From Musa acuminata AAA Group (taxonomy: Eukaryota > Streptophyta > Magnoliopsida > Zingiberales > Musaceae): a DNA stretch of 64,000 nt. The position numbers and the translations under genes are program-made. The notes beneath the pieces are model-generated. The model worked only from the letters and a program-made list of their open reading frames with translations, ran no database searches and had not been told where the DNA came from. Shown in pieces: positions 54,721 through 64,000 of the stretch (its first letter is position 1; every line of letters begins with the position of its first letter). The stretch lies in the NCBI RefSeq assembly GCF_036884655.1, contig NC_088355.1:41283001-41347000 (forward strand). The letters run 5' to 3'.

Positions 54721-57700
54721 AACACATGGTTTTGAAATTAAAAACATTATATCTATTTGTTAACACTTTTCGTTCATGAAAATGTGTTAATTAATTTTTA
54801 TTTATGATGCATGAAGTATTCGTCAGTTTTTTTTTATTTACTTTTCTATCAAGTCCATATCGTCTCTACTTGCTGGTGATATAAAATTCATCGTATTTGA
54901 TCAATGGACCACTGCTAACAACTTGCTATCAGTGATAATATTGTTGAGGGCAACGGCCTTCGGTGGCCGCTCGTCCAATTGCCAATAGTAGTTGTGCATC
55001 GCTACTATGTGCATCGCTGCTATGTGTGGCGGTTGTAGTAGCACCACTACTAGACGTCGAAGGCTATGCATAGGTGGTAATTGCGCATAGTGGTCAGTTG
55101 TGGTGCTTCGCATAGGTGGTGATCACACCCCGCACATGCGACGACTTTGCATAATGGTGACACCCGTACCTTGCACAATGGTTGCGAATGATCATTATGA
55201 CACCTCATGCATGACGACAATCACACCTAATGCAATGGGCACAAAAAGGGAGATTAGGGTTTTCTTTTGACTAAAAACACAGTTTTACCTCTAATAAATA
55301 AAAGAATTTCTATTTATGTCCTTAAATTTTACCTTTTGCACTTCAAAAATTATAAATTCTTATTTTATTTCCTAAGTGAGAATTATAATTTTATCTTTCT
55401 GAAATTTAAGATTTTCGAATTATGTCCTTAATTATAAAATTAATTAATTTAAATTATTTTAATCAAATACTTCGATCTAACCGACCATAATTATATTTTT
55501 TTTATTACTGGATTGGATTTATATTCGATCAATCAAGTCTTGATTAAATTAAAAAAAATAATTTTTGATTTTGATCGATTTTAAAGTTTTAACTAATTTA
55601 ATTGGGTTAATATTTAGTCAATTCTGTCTAATTAAATAAGATTGATTGGTATAAGGGTTCAATACAAAATTTTAAAAATGCATATAAATTATAATTTTTT
55701 GATAGTTTTCTCATATGATATAATATTTTACATATGATAAATAAAAATCTAATTATTATTTTTGGATATTTGTTTGATTATTCATATATATATATAATTA
55801 TAAAATATTATATATTTTTCACATAAAGATATAATTTAGGTTTCATCATTATTACAATTATCATATAAGTTTTTATTTATACTAAATAATGTTCAATAAT
55901 TATTATGATTATTATTTTATTATTGAATTATATCAATATAAATTAGATTAAAAAATTGATAAATACTATTTATAACTTATATATCTAAACTTTATCTTAC
56001 CATGCCAAAGTAGAATATATAAGATTATGGGATATAATTTATAATAAAATTTTTATCATTTATAAGATATTTTAAATTATATTTTATATTATTGTATTGG
56101 TCTTGTACCCACCAAAGTAGCCTAGATTAATAACTTATAAAATTATATTAAAAAATTAATTCTAAATGATATTATTATGAAAAAAATATTCATAATGACA
56201 TATATGATTAGGAGATTTAAATAATCTCAAAGTAAAATTTATTTTGAATAATTATATAATGAGGTAGGATGATGTTGTTTTGGACATTCTTATAGTTTAA
56301 GGTTATATACCAAAAATATAGCAATACTATTTCATGAATGTGATAACAATCCATCATAAATAATTTTATGTGAAAACTTGATATGTCAATATTTTACCTA
56401 AATATGAAATAGAGATGATTTCAATAGTTCAACATTATGAAAAAAACTCAAAGTATTATTTTATTATAGTGGTACTTCCTTCATTTCAATCTGATAAATG
56501 TTCATACATTTTAGGATAAATTATTATAAATGACTTGAGTATATATAATTTAAACTAGGTGCATTTGACCTTGATAAAATTAGTTAAAAGGATCACAAAC
56601 TTAAAGCTCTATAAAATAAATAATTAAGATAAATAATAAAAAAAGGTTTAAAAAACTTAATTTTATAATAATTGCTAATAATGTTTAGACTTCATTATAA
56701 TTTATAATTAACATATTATAATATTTTAAAATTAATTTAAATTTAATGACAAGTCATTGGCCTACGTATTAATGAAAGAACTGATTAAAATTCAGTATGA
56801 TAATATTTGAATAATTCAAGTTTATATCCTCAATATAACAAATCTATAAACTTAAGAACATTGAGCATGATTACAATTAAGTTTTTTCTTATATAATTTT
56901 TTTCTTAATCCTCTTTTTCATACTTTAATTTATTTAAAATTTACTATAATAAAATTAAGGATAAATGAAACTTAAATGAGTCAACTAGCATATGTGCTTA
57001 GAAAGAATTAAGATTAAAATATGAAAGAATGATAATATTTTACGTATTACACAAGTAGTGAGTAACAATAAAGGAAGTTAAAGCGTAAATCAACTAAGTT
57101 TATAAATACTATATAAACTCATAAAAAAATCTTTATAGTAAAGTACTACTTGGATGACAAAAAAACGGTCATATTAAGAATGACTATACAATTTGGTTAG
57201 AAAGGAAAATGTATAATTTTGCCCTTGGTATGTTTCATAAATCACTTGAGTTTATAAATATTACATAAATTCATAAAAGGAAAATATTCATAGTAAAATA
57301 CTGCTTTTATGGTAAGAAAGGTCAAATACTATATAATTTGGTTCGAAATGGAAAGGTATAACTTTAACATTTTATATATTTTAAATTAAATATTATATTA
57401 ATTCTTTTTTAATACTTAGTGGATTGAATCTGACTCTTCAACATATGTTATCAAAATAAACTATTCATTTTAATATGAAAATTAAAAGAGAATAAAATAT
57501 TTATTGGTATAAGAATTTATCTTAAAACGAAAGTGATTGTAGTTGGTTTTTATCGCCTATGCCTAGAGATGGGTCATGTAATGGATCTTGATAATACATG
57601 TTATGTTCTTATAATTTTAGAAATTTAACTTTTTACTTAGAATTATCAGGATATTACTTCTATCTTAGTGATTTTAAACTTAGTATAATTTAATAAAATT

Positions 57701-58194
57701 AACTTTTGAATTTGATATTATTGTCTATACAGAATTAATGTGAATCTTGAATTTATAACAATCAAATATTGGGATAAAATATAGTTTTATAAACTCATTG
57801 AAATTATATATGCTTATATCTACGAGTCATTCCATATTTTCATTTTTGATGAAGAGAGATATTTTATTATTTTTATAGATAACTTATTAAAATATAACTA
57901 TATATATCTAATTCTCAGGTTATTGATATTTTTAAATATATATAAATAAAGTTGAGAGATAATTAGATTAAAAAAATCATGATTATTATCTGTGTGATAA
58001 ATTTTATAGTAGTTATGATGAATCCGATTATAATTATGATCCTTTTAAAATATTCCTTACATTTATTTTTCTCATATGGTAAAAAAATAGAGCCTAAGAA
58101 GGTAAACATTTTCATTGATCTTTTGGTTCATTCTTGATATTTCTCAATCTTGTATCCCCACAGTAATTTGTATTGATGAGCCAGAACACAACAA
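54721..58194. other. Very AT-rich intergenic region, no gene seen
   Basis: A less AT-rich patch at about 54890-55260 repeats 'gcataggtggt' and 'tgcatcgct(a/g)ctatgtg' words, probably transposon debris. Elsewhere the sequence is nearly all A and T with no coding potential. Confidence 0.5.
57085..57370. repeat. Diverged tandem duplication of about 140 bp
   Basis: Copies at about 57088-57228 and 57229-57370 share 'gtttataaata', 'actcataaa', 'atagtaaa.tact', 'acaatttggtt...a.aaatgtata', in the same order. Confidence 0.75.
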
Positions 58195-58300
58195 CAATTT
58201 CCTTGGTTTAGCATTGCATATTATCGAAATAGCCAAATCATTGTAAACTATGCAACTTATGGGTAATTGGAAAAGCTTTCAGGTGCCTCTTCCATCTCGT
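58195..58300 (-). pseudogene. Terpene synthase exon-6 relic
   Basis: The segment 'ccttggtttagc..', 'gaaatagccaaatcattgta' and 'gggtaattggaaaagctttc' matches the plus-strand view of the intact gene at about 48409-48512 (end of exon 6 and its donor). It lies downstream of the truncated TPS pseudogene and in the same orientation, so the order of exons is scrambled here. Too decayed to code. Confidence 0.75.
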
Positions 58301-59378
58301 TCTTCCCCTACTGCAAATGAGAGGTAATGAAGAAGAAGTCTATCTGTAGTAGAGAAGGGGAGAAGAAGCGTTCTAAGGAAAAGATCGAATCGAACCGATC
58401 CATCCGATCCGATTCATTTTTGAATTCATTCAATCCCATCCAAAACCGTAACATTCAATCCGATTCATTCATTTTTTAATTCATTTAATCCTAGCACAAT
58501 AGTCATCCTTATTAGAAGCAAACTTTGACAGCAGACGTATAAGGAAACCTCAAATACATTCCGACTCCAAGATGATGTCTCTAAAACATAATTGGTTCCA
58601 TCAGCAACGCCATGACTTGGTTCTTGGTCTCTCCGCTAGGTATGCCATATCCATCCCCATTTCCATACATGAACTGGGACACTCGAGGGGTGTTACTGGC
58701 CACAGTCGTGAAGCAGTTCCGAGGATGATTCCCATTTAGTGCTCGCCAATTGGCAATCTGTCTCTGAAGAATGGCAGCCTGTTTGCAAGGCCGATATCGG
58801 TCCACCATCTACTAGCCACAATTTGGTGTTAGAAATCTTTATGGTCGATATATAGTGTCGAATTTCACGGGCTAATAGAAGAGAGTGAACTCGATTTACC
58901 TTGAGGCTTCACTGAGTTCTCTCTTATATATGCCCTGAACCATGTTGAAGTCCAGCTTAGCCAATTCAAGTAGCAGAGGGTTCATGGTGGCATCCCTCTG
59001 GTACGCATATATGAACCACCTGGTGTGTAACCTATGCATCCGCCAATGCAGTGGAAGCTCCAAGGCATAGGCCACCTGCTCTCCGAGAGGAGGCTCCAGT
59101 GATCCCTGTTCCACGAGCTTCTTGAGGTGCTTAGTCGTGAAGTCCGTAGCTTGGCTCAGGACAAGCTCCCCTTCCTTTTCAAGGTAGGAAGCCTCGTACA
59201 AGCTCAGCATTCCTTTTGTCTGATGCTGGAGGCAAGCTTTGAAGTGGCCCTTCTCATCTTTGAATCTGCGGAACATATCTTTGGCCGCAACGTTCATCCA
59301 TGTTAGATTGCGGCACCATCAATGAACAAAACCAAGACAAATGTTTTATGAGTATCTTTCTTATATAGTTAGCATATA

Positions 59379-59520
59379 CAATGAGGAGGAGGAGCATGAA
59401 GAAGAGGAGGAGGAAAAGGAAAGATAGGAGGAGGAGGAGCATGAAAAAGAGGAGGAGGTAACAAGAAAGGGAAGTAGAGTAGGAGGAGGAAGAGGAGGAG
59501 AAAGAGGCAGAGGAGGTGAT
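59379..59520. repeat. Purine-rich (GAG/GGA)n tract
   Basis: About 140 bases almost purely A and G on the plus strand, built on 'aggagg' triplets with two 'gagcatgaa' repeats, inside intron 2 of the TPS pseudogene. Apparent minus-strand Ser/Leu/Pro-rich frames over it are compositional artefacts. Confidence 0.85.
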
Positions 59521-59693
59521 AAATTAGTGGAGATTTTTTGTTGGTAAAATACCAATTAGTGGAAGGGGTCATTAGTAAAAAAACCAACGTTTAGAGATTT
59601 TTCTGGGTAAAATCTCTTATATTTCATAGAGATGGTAAACGTTAGTCCAGAAAACTAGATGATCATCAAAACTCTATGCAGTATTATTAGACA

Positions 59694-60403
59694 TGTTGGG
59701 AAGAAACCTGTTAACGCGGAATAATTCTTTCCCTATTTGTGTATCAAAATAGGTTTCTTATCAAAATACCAACTTGATATTCAAATGCTAATATCAATCA
59801 GCACAACATAAACAATAGAGCAATAAATCAATCACACAGTGAGACCAAATCTTTTTTAACGTGGAAAATCCAATGTGGGAAAAACCACGGGACCGTAGTC
59901 CACCTCAAACTTCCACTATCAATAATGATGATAACAGGTTTACAGTAGGTCTTCTCTAGAATAACTAGAGGATCAGAATAACATCAAGAACATAGATCTT
60001 GGCTCAAGAATACCATATCTTCATCACATAGGTGGATCTCCTCCAAAGAGAATTCTAGGTCTCACAGAGTGGATATCGCAGGAAAGTACCTTAGAGAGGG
60101 TAAACTGCAGATCAACACCGTTAGGATTGTAGAGTTTGCTGCAAGGATTCTCCACATAAAATTTGGGCCGAAACTGACAACGTTTGGCCACCGATCGTCA
60201 AGCAGAAAAACTCAGAAACCTTACTTTCTCTCTCCTCTTTTCTCTCTGCACGCCGTCGCTGTTCACTGTGCACGTACACTGCACGCTGCGCGCTGCTCTG
60301 CGTTTTTCTTTTCCTGCATACCCTAATTTATCTTACTTCACCTTAATTAGTGATTTGGGCTCAATAGGCCCAATTTGTCCAAGCGCACGGGCTGGACCCA
60401 ACA
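59694..60403. mobile_element. Solo LTR with perfect ends and target duplication
   Basis: A 710-bp block begins TGTTGGG and ends CCCAACA, a perfect 7-bp inverted end typical of plant Copia LTRs. It is flanked on both sides by the same five bases, agaca (59689-59693 and 60404-60408). No internal retroelement region exists, so the element has been reduced to one LTR by recombination between its two LTRs. It lies within intron 2 of the TPS pseudogene and does not interrupt an exon. Confidence 0.92.
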
Positions 60404-60747
60404 AGACAGGACTGGTGTAAGAAAGCAGAACCACCTTCACAAACATCGAAACCATTTTCTCTGAGAAGCCTAAAGAGAAGTGCTGTTGCATGGAGATTGT
60501 CCTTCAGCAGCATGCTTTTGTCTTCCAGGGATTCATGAATGCTCCTTAAAGCATCCTTAATATCATCTTTAAAGTGATATGCCACACCAAGCTGTTGTAG
60601 GTGATCGATTAGTTGAAGTTGGTCCTCGAGTTCCTTCTCCTCCTGTATTAGTTTCACAACTCTCTCCTCTAATTTGTTTATCCTTACAGCACACTGCTCC
60701 TCCTCCATCTAGATTTACAAGTCACAGTAATAAGTACGCGCATATTC

Positions 60748-60752
<5 letters not shown>

Positions 60753-60803
<51 letters not shown>
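60753..60803. repeat. (GA)n microsatellite in intron 1 of the TPS pseudogene
   Basis: A perfect run of about 25 GA units, starting within 20 bases of the exon 1 donor. A shorter version of the same tract is present in the inverted TPS fragment at 63618-63631. Confidence 0.95.
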
Positions 60804-60806
<3 letters not shown>

Positions 60807-61116
60807 AAATACAAATCAACCTTGTGGTTGATTGTGAGTGACCGTATGGAGTCATGCGTCCATATGTTTGGCTGGTAATTGGCTGATCTCCGTGACGGAG
60901 GTTGCCCGCTGCATAGGATGCCCGGAGAGAGGCGTGCATGATCGCCATGGTGTTGGAAGGAGGCGACCCGCCGGAGTGTATTGGAACTGCTGCAAGGGAA
61001 GGATGTGGTGCCACAACAGACATGGAGGATTTGGATAGACATTATTTGGTTTGATTACTTGTAGAATGAAACTTAGAATGGGGTTAAGGTTTTTTGGGGA
61101 TGCAAGAAGGATCTCC

Positions 61117-61126
61117 TATATATATA
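61117..61126 (-). promoter_or_regulatory. TATA box of the TPS pseudogene
   Basis: On the minus strand the sequence reads CCGTATATATATAGGAG about 75 bases upstream of the ATG at 61042. It is deleted in the inverted copy at 63.45 kb. Confidence 0.55.
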
Positions 61127-61129
61127 CGG

Positions 61130-63439
61130 AGTGGAACTTGTTGACGTGATATAGCACGGTCGGCACATCTCTATCTGCTTTATGGTTTTTACTCCATGCA
61201 CTAACGCAATGACACAAACAAAACACGTTGGAACACCATGATATCTTCCAAGGGACAAAGAAGTCACCCCAGTAAGAGGCTGCATGACTCACGTGTTCAT
61301 CTATATTGAGTAGCAATTAGTCCATGGAATGAGCTGGAATCGTTCCAACTGCTCGTGGATCGTCTCTCGGTGGCCGACACGATTAACGATGAATAGTGAT
61401 CCAGCAAACGAGTGGTCAATATCACTTGCGTCGTTTGGCAAAGACACAGTGGCAGTCTCATGTACTGAGCATATAGCGCCAGCCAATGAGGGTTGCCCAC
61501 ATGTCGCTTTTACGAAGACTCTGGAGCTTCAAGTTGTAGAGCCCTCTTGGATTCCGAGATCTAATTGCGTCGAAACGGACGGCGACATTTGGCTCCGTAC
61601 CCACGAAATCATGTGCAAAACAAGGGAATTAATCGGGTTGCGTGGCCATTGCCCGCCTACCTCAACCCACAACAAATTATTTGCAGTCTTGGCCTTCCTT
61701 CAACATGGGGTATGTAAGTGAAATATATCATCAATTCAAACTTTAACTATTTTTTTAATCTATTATTATATCACGAGATCATTCAAATGTGATCCCGGTG
61801 TGATTTGATGATGTTGCCATTGGATGTGATTAAGATCGTTCACCAACTTGGGAATGCTAACTCGGGTTTAACCCGAGCCTATTCCCAACTCGAGTTACCA
61901 GTTCTAAAGTATTACTCTCAGTTTTCATTTGGTGTCATTATTTTTCTTTAATATCCTAATTCATCATCGTCAGTGCCTTTTTCTCCGATCACCTTAAAAT
62001 TGTCTTGCTTCTGCTTCAATTTCGTAATGGTTGTCCCCATCACATCATAGTCACTATTGTCCCGTTGCTTCAACCATATCGCTTCTATGGCCACCTCCTT
62101 CCCATCTTTTATCTTAGATGACTATCTCTTTGACCCACCATCATCCACGATATCATCTCTTCCTCTATCTGTCACGCCCTTAAGTAACTCTTATCTACTG
62201 TTGTCAGTGGAACGCGTGCGCATAATGTCCGCGGCAGATACATTATTCTACGTCGATGATAAGAAACCGAATAATGTCAATAAGATGATAGGCGAAAAGT
62301 GGGGTTCACCCTCGATCGTTCTGCTCTCATCCGTCGACCAGTAAATTCGGTTGAATGTTGATGGCAAATGATGATGGCAAATTCAAGAAACCCAAATGAT
62401 GAGCAATGGGGAAGCAGAGTAAATGTAGGACGCAATAAGAACACAAGAAGAAGACAACCGGCGAGCATATCCCTTCCTTTCCCAACTCAATCACTTGGTA
62501 TTTTTTTAATGACTGATGGCAACCCTAATAAACGTGAAAATTGCCATTACTAAGATATCTTCATAGGATAATAAATTCAAGTAAAAAGAATATATATACA
62601 CACAAATTCTAAAAGATTATGATTTGATTATACTATAGATATCTCATGTATTATTAGGTTTTGGTAGGATGAGAATGTAAAAAGATATTATGGTTGCATT
62701 TTAGAGAGAATGAGAAAAATATAAGAAAAGATCTTGATGAGAGGTATAAGGGAATTTGTTTCTGGGTTATGGTTAATTCAAGTGAACTTATAGCTTGTTC
62801 TCATATGATAGAAAATTGAAGTTTTCTCGATGGATATAGATGAGAAATGTTAGATCATATAAATTCGTGTGCACTATTTTTTATTTGCGTGATCATCGAA
62901 TATCTTTTATATTAAAAAAATTTAAGATTGTTGTCAAAACTAATAATATTTTATGAATTCGAGTACTAGATTATTAAAAATTAACATACACAAAAATTAA
63001 TATCGTTGAGACGAGAATGTTGAGGTCGATATACAAAATTATTAAAAATATATTCTTTTTTGTTGAATAATTAAGTGTAGCCTAGATAGAAGAAAAAGAT
63101 CATTTAAGATGCTATCATTTTGATCCTAACGACGGTCTATATGTTTGATAGCAGAAAATGCTAAGCCCTATATTTGGCTAATTGGATCAAAAAGTAAATA
63201 AATTTGACTATAATTTTTTGTAATTTTAGCAGCAAAAAGTCAATTGATCGATCAATCAATCAATCAATTTTGGACGCAAGTGGCAAGATGGGTACGAATC
63301 ATGACTTAGATTCCTGCGTTATTATAACAAGAGCTTGGAATGAACATTCAAAAGGATATTAACTCGTGAGACATGCAACCTCTTAGTGAATGGGTATCTG
63401 CAGCTGGACTCAACCATAAAGGGAGAAGAAAGCAGATAG
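61130..63439. other. Intergenic between divergent TPS pseudogenes, no gene seen
   Basis: Holds the upstream sequence of the minus-strand TPS pseudogene (to about 61330). Moderately GC-rich DNA follows to 62570 with short frames on both strands (largest 130 codons at 61329-61721, no family resemblance), and AT-rich DNA to 63400. Nothing is recognised. Confidence 0.45.
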
Positions 63440-63815
63440 AGAGATGTGCCGACCGTGCTATATGACGTCAATACGTTCCACTCCCTCACCCCATTCAAAG
63501 TTTGATTCTGGAAGTAATCAAACCAAATAATGTCTCTCCAAATCCTCCATGTCTTTTGTGACGCCACACTCCATACAGTCACTCACAATCAACCATACAG
63601 TTGATTTGTATTTTAATCTCTCTCTCTCTCAGAAAGCAGGTGGCCAACGCCTTGGAGCTTCCACTGCATTGGCGGATGCATAGGTTACACACCAGGTGGT
63701 TCATAGAAGCGCACCAGAGGGATGCCACCATGAACCCTCTTCTACTTGAACTGGCTAAGATGGACTTCAACATGGTTCAGGGCATCTGTAAGAGAGAACT
63801 CAGTGAAGCCTCAAG
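63440..63815 (+). pseudogene. Inverted terpene synthase fragment (promoter, scrap of exon 1, 3' part of exon 3)
   Basis: 63440-63630 matches, in opposite orientation, the promoter, ATG region, end of exon 1 and CT tract of the 58.6-61.0-kb TPS pseudogene. The TATA segment and the middle of exon 1, including RRX8W, are deleted. After the CT tract it jumps into exon 3 at about 63632, giving an open stretch ([20 protein letters not shown] ...) through to the exon 3 donor at about 63817. Exon 2 and the first part of exon 3 are lost. The two pseudogenes diverge from each other. Confidence 0.88.
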
Positions 63816-63821
63816 GTAAAT

Positions 63822-64000
63822 CGAGTTCACTCTCTTCTATTAGCCCGTGAACTTCGACACTATATATTGACCATAAAGATTTCTGACACCAAACTGTGGT
63901 TAGTAGATGGTGGGCCGAGTTCACTCTCTTCTATTAGCCCGTGAACTTCGACACTATATATTGACCATAAAGATTTCTAACACCAAACTATGGTTAGTAT
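63822..64000. repeat. 94-bp tandem duplication of TPS intron 3 and the start of exon 4
   Basis: The block cgagttcactctcttctatt... occurs at 63822 and again at 63916. Each copy carries the TPS intron 3; the first is followed by the acceptor and the first bases of exon 4 (tag|atggtgggcc). The window ends inside the second copy. Confidence 0.9.

Larger units (their letters stand above)
58581..61042 (-). pseudogene. Terpene synthase (TPS-b) pseudogene lacking the metal-binding domain
   Basis: Exons 1-3 are intact and match the functional gene in layout: 61042-60821 (74 codons, RRSANYQPNIW = RRX8W), 60708-60435 and 59278-58900; exons 2 and 3 have exactly the same lengths (274 and 379 bases) as in the intact gene. 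Exon 4 begins normally at 58808 (WWTDIGLANRLPFFRDR). At about 58757, within 'cagagacagattgcc', it jumps straight into the last part of exon 7 (ANWRALNG...SQFMYGNGDGYG...). The missing part includes DDxxD and NSE/DTE. The junction is also out of frame: translation would end at TAA 58736-58738 after about 315 aa, leaving only the N-terminal TPS domain. A solo LTR sits in intron 2. A TATA box remains at 61117-61126, so transcription is possible. Confidence 0.93.

Noticed and set aside
59369..59587. Leu/Pro/Ser-rich frames on the minus strand
   Set aside because: Translation of a purine-rich (GAG)n tract; pure composition effect.

Overview
The window is nuclear DNA of a flowering plant. Coding exons are short, bounded by GT...AG, and separated by AT-rich introns. 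There is a plant-type Pol II U2 snRNA promoter, and the gene families (autoinhibited Ca2+-ATPase, EPFL peptide, LIFEGUARD, UGT, TPS-b terpene synthase) are plant ones. GC-rich coding exons in AT-rich intergenic DNA suggest a monocot, possibly of the banana type; that last point is inference. I joined exons by hand, checking that reading phase closed at every splice junction.

Layout: (1) 2.3-4.5 kb, + strand: short seven-exon beta-carbonic anhydrase with TATA box. (2) 6.4-6.55 kb, - strand: 5' half of a U2 snRNA behind an intact snRNA promoter. (3) 7.3-15.8 kb, - strand: 14-exon gene for a 423-aa protein resembling plant OM47, a mitochondrial outer-membrane beta-barrel. (4) 16.6-18.2 kb: array of about 410-bp tandem repeats. 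(5) 21.3-24.3 kb, + strand: intronless plasma-membrane-type Ca2+-ATPase (ACA12/13-like). (6) 25.2-25.7 kb: a miniature LTR retrotransposon (TRIM). (7) 26.0-27.4 kb, - strand: six-exon acireductone dioxygenase with a diverged last exon. (8) 28.7-29.5 kb: UGT pseudogene. (9) 32.2-33.0 kb, + strand: two-exon EPFL4/5/6-like peptide gene. (10) 36.0-37.7 kb: foldback element with long inverted arms. (11) 38.7-39.8 kb, + strand: four-exon LIFEGUARD/BAX-inhibitor-like gene. (12) 41.0-42.7 kb: decayed Copia element. (13) 43.4-44.9 kb, - strand: intact intronless UGT, the relative of the 28.7-kb pseudogene and of a third relic at 53.9 kb. (14) 45.9-47.4 kb, - strand: six-exon secreted, EGF-like, probably GPI-anchored protein. 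(15) 48.0-50.9 kb, - strand: intact seven-exon TPS-b terpene synthase. (16) 58.2-64.0 kb: broken TPS copies, namely a pseudogene lacking the whole metal-binding part with a solo LTR in intron 2, a stray exon-6 relic, and an inverted exon-3 copy at the right edge.

Most genes are unrelated housekeeping or signalling genes. The one region with a shared theme is 43-64 kb (plus 28.7 kb), where a UGT and a terpene synthase lie 3 kb apart, each surrounded by its own duplicated and decaying copies. It looks like a small specialised-metabolism locus undergoing birth and death of genes. Joint function of the UGT and TPS is an inference only. Transposon relics and microsatellites fill much of the rest.
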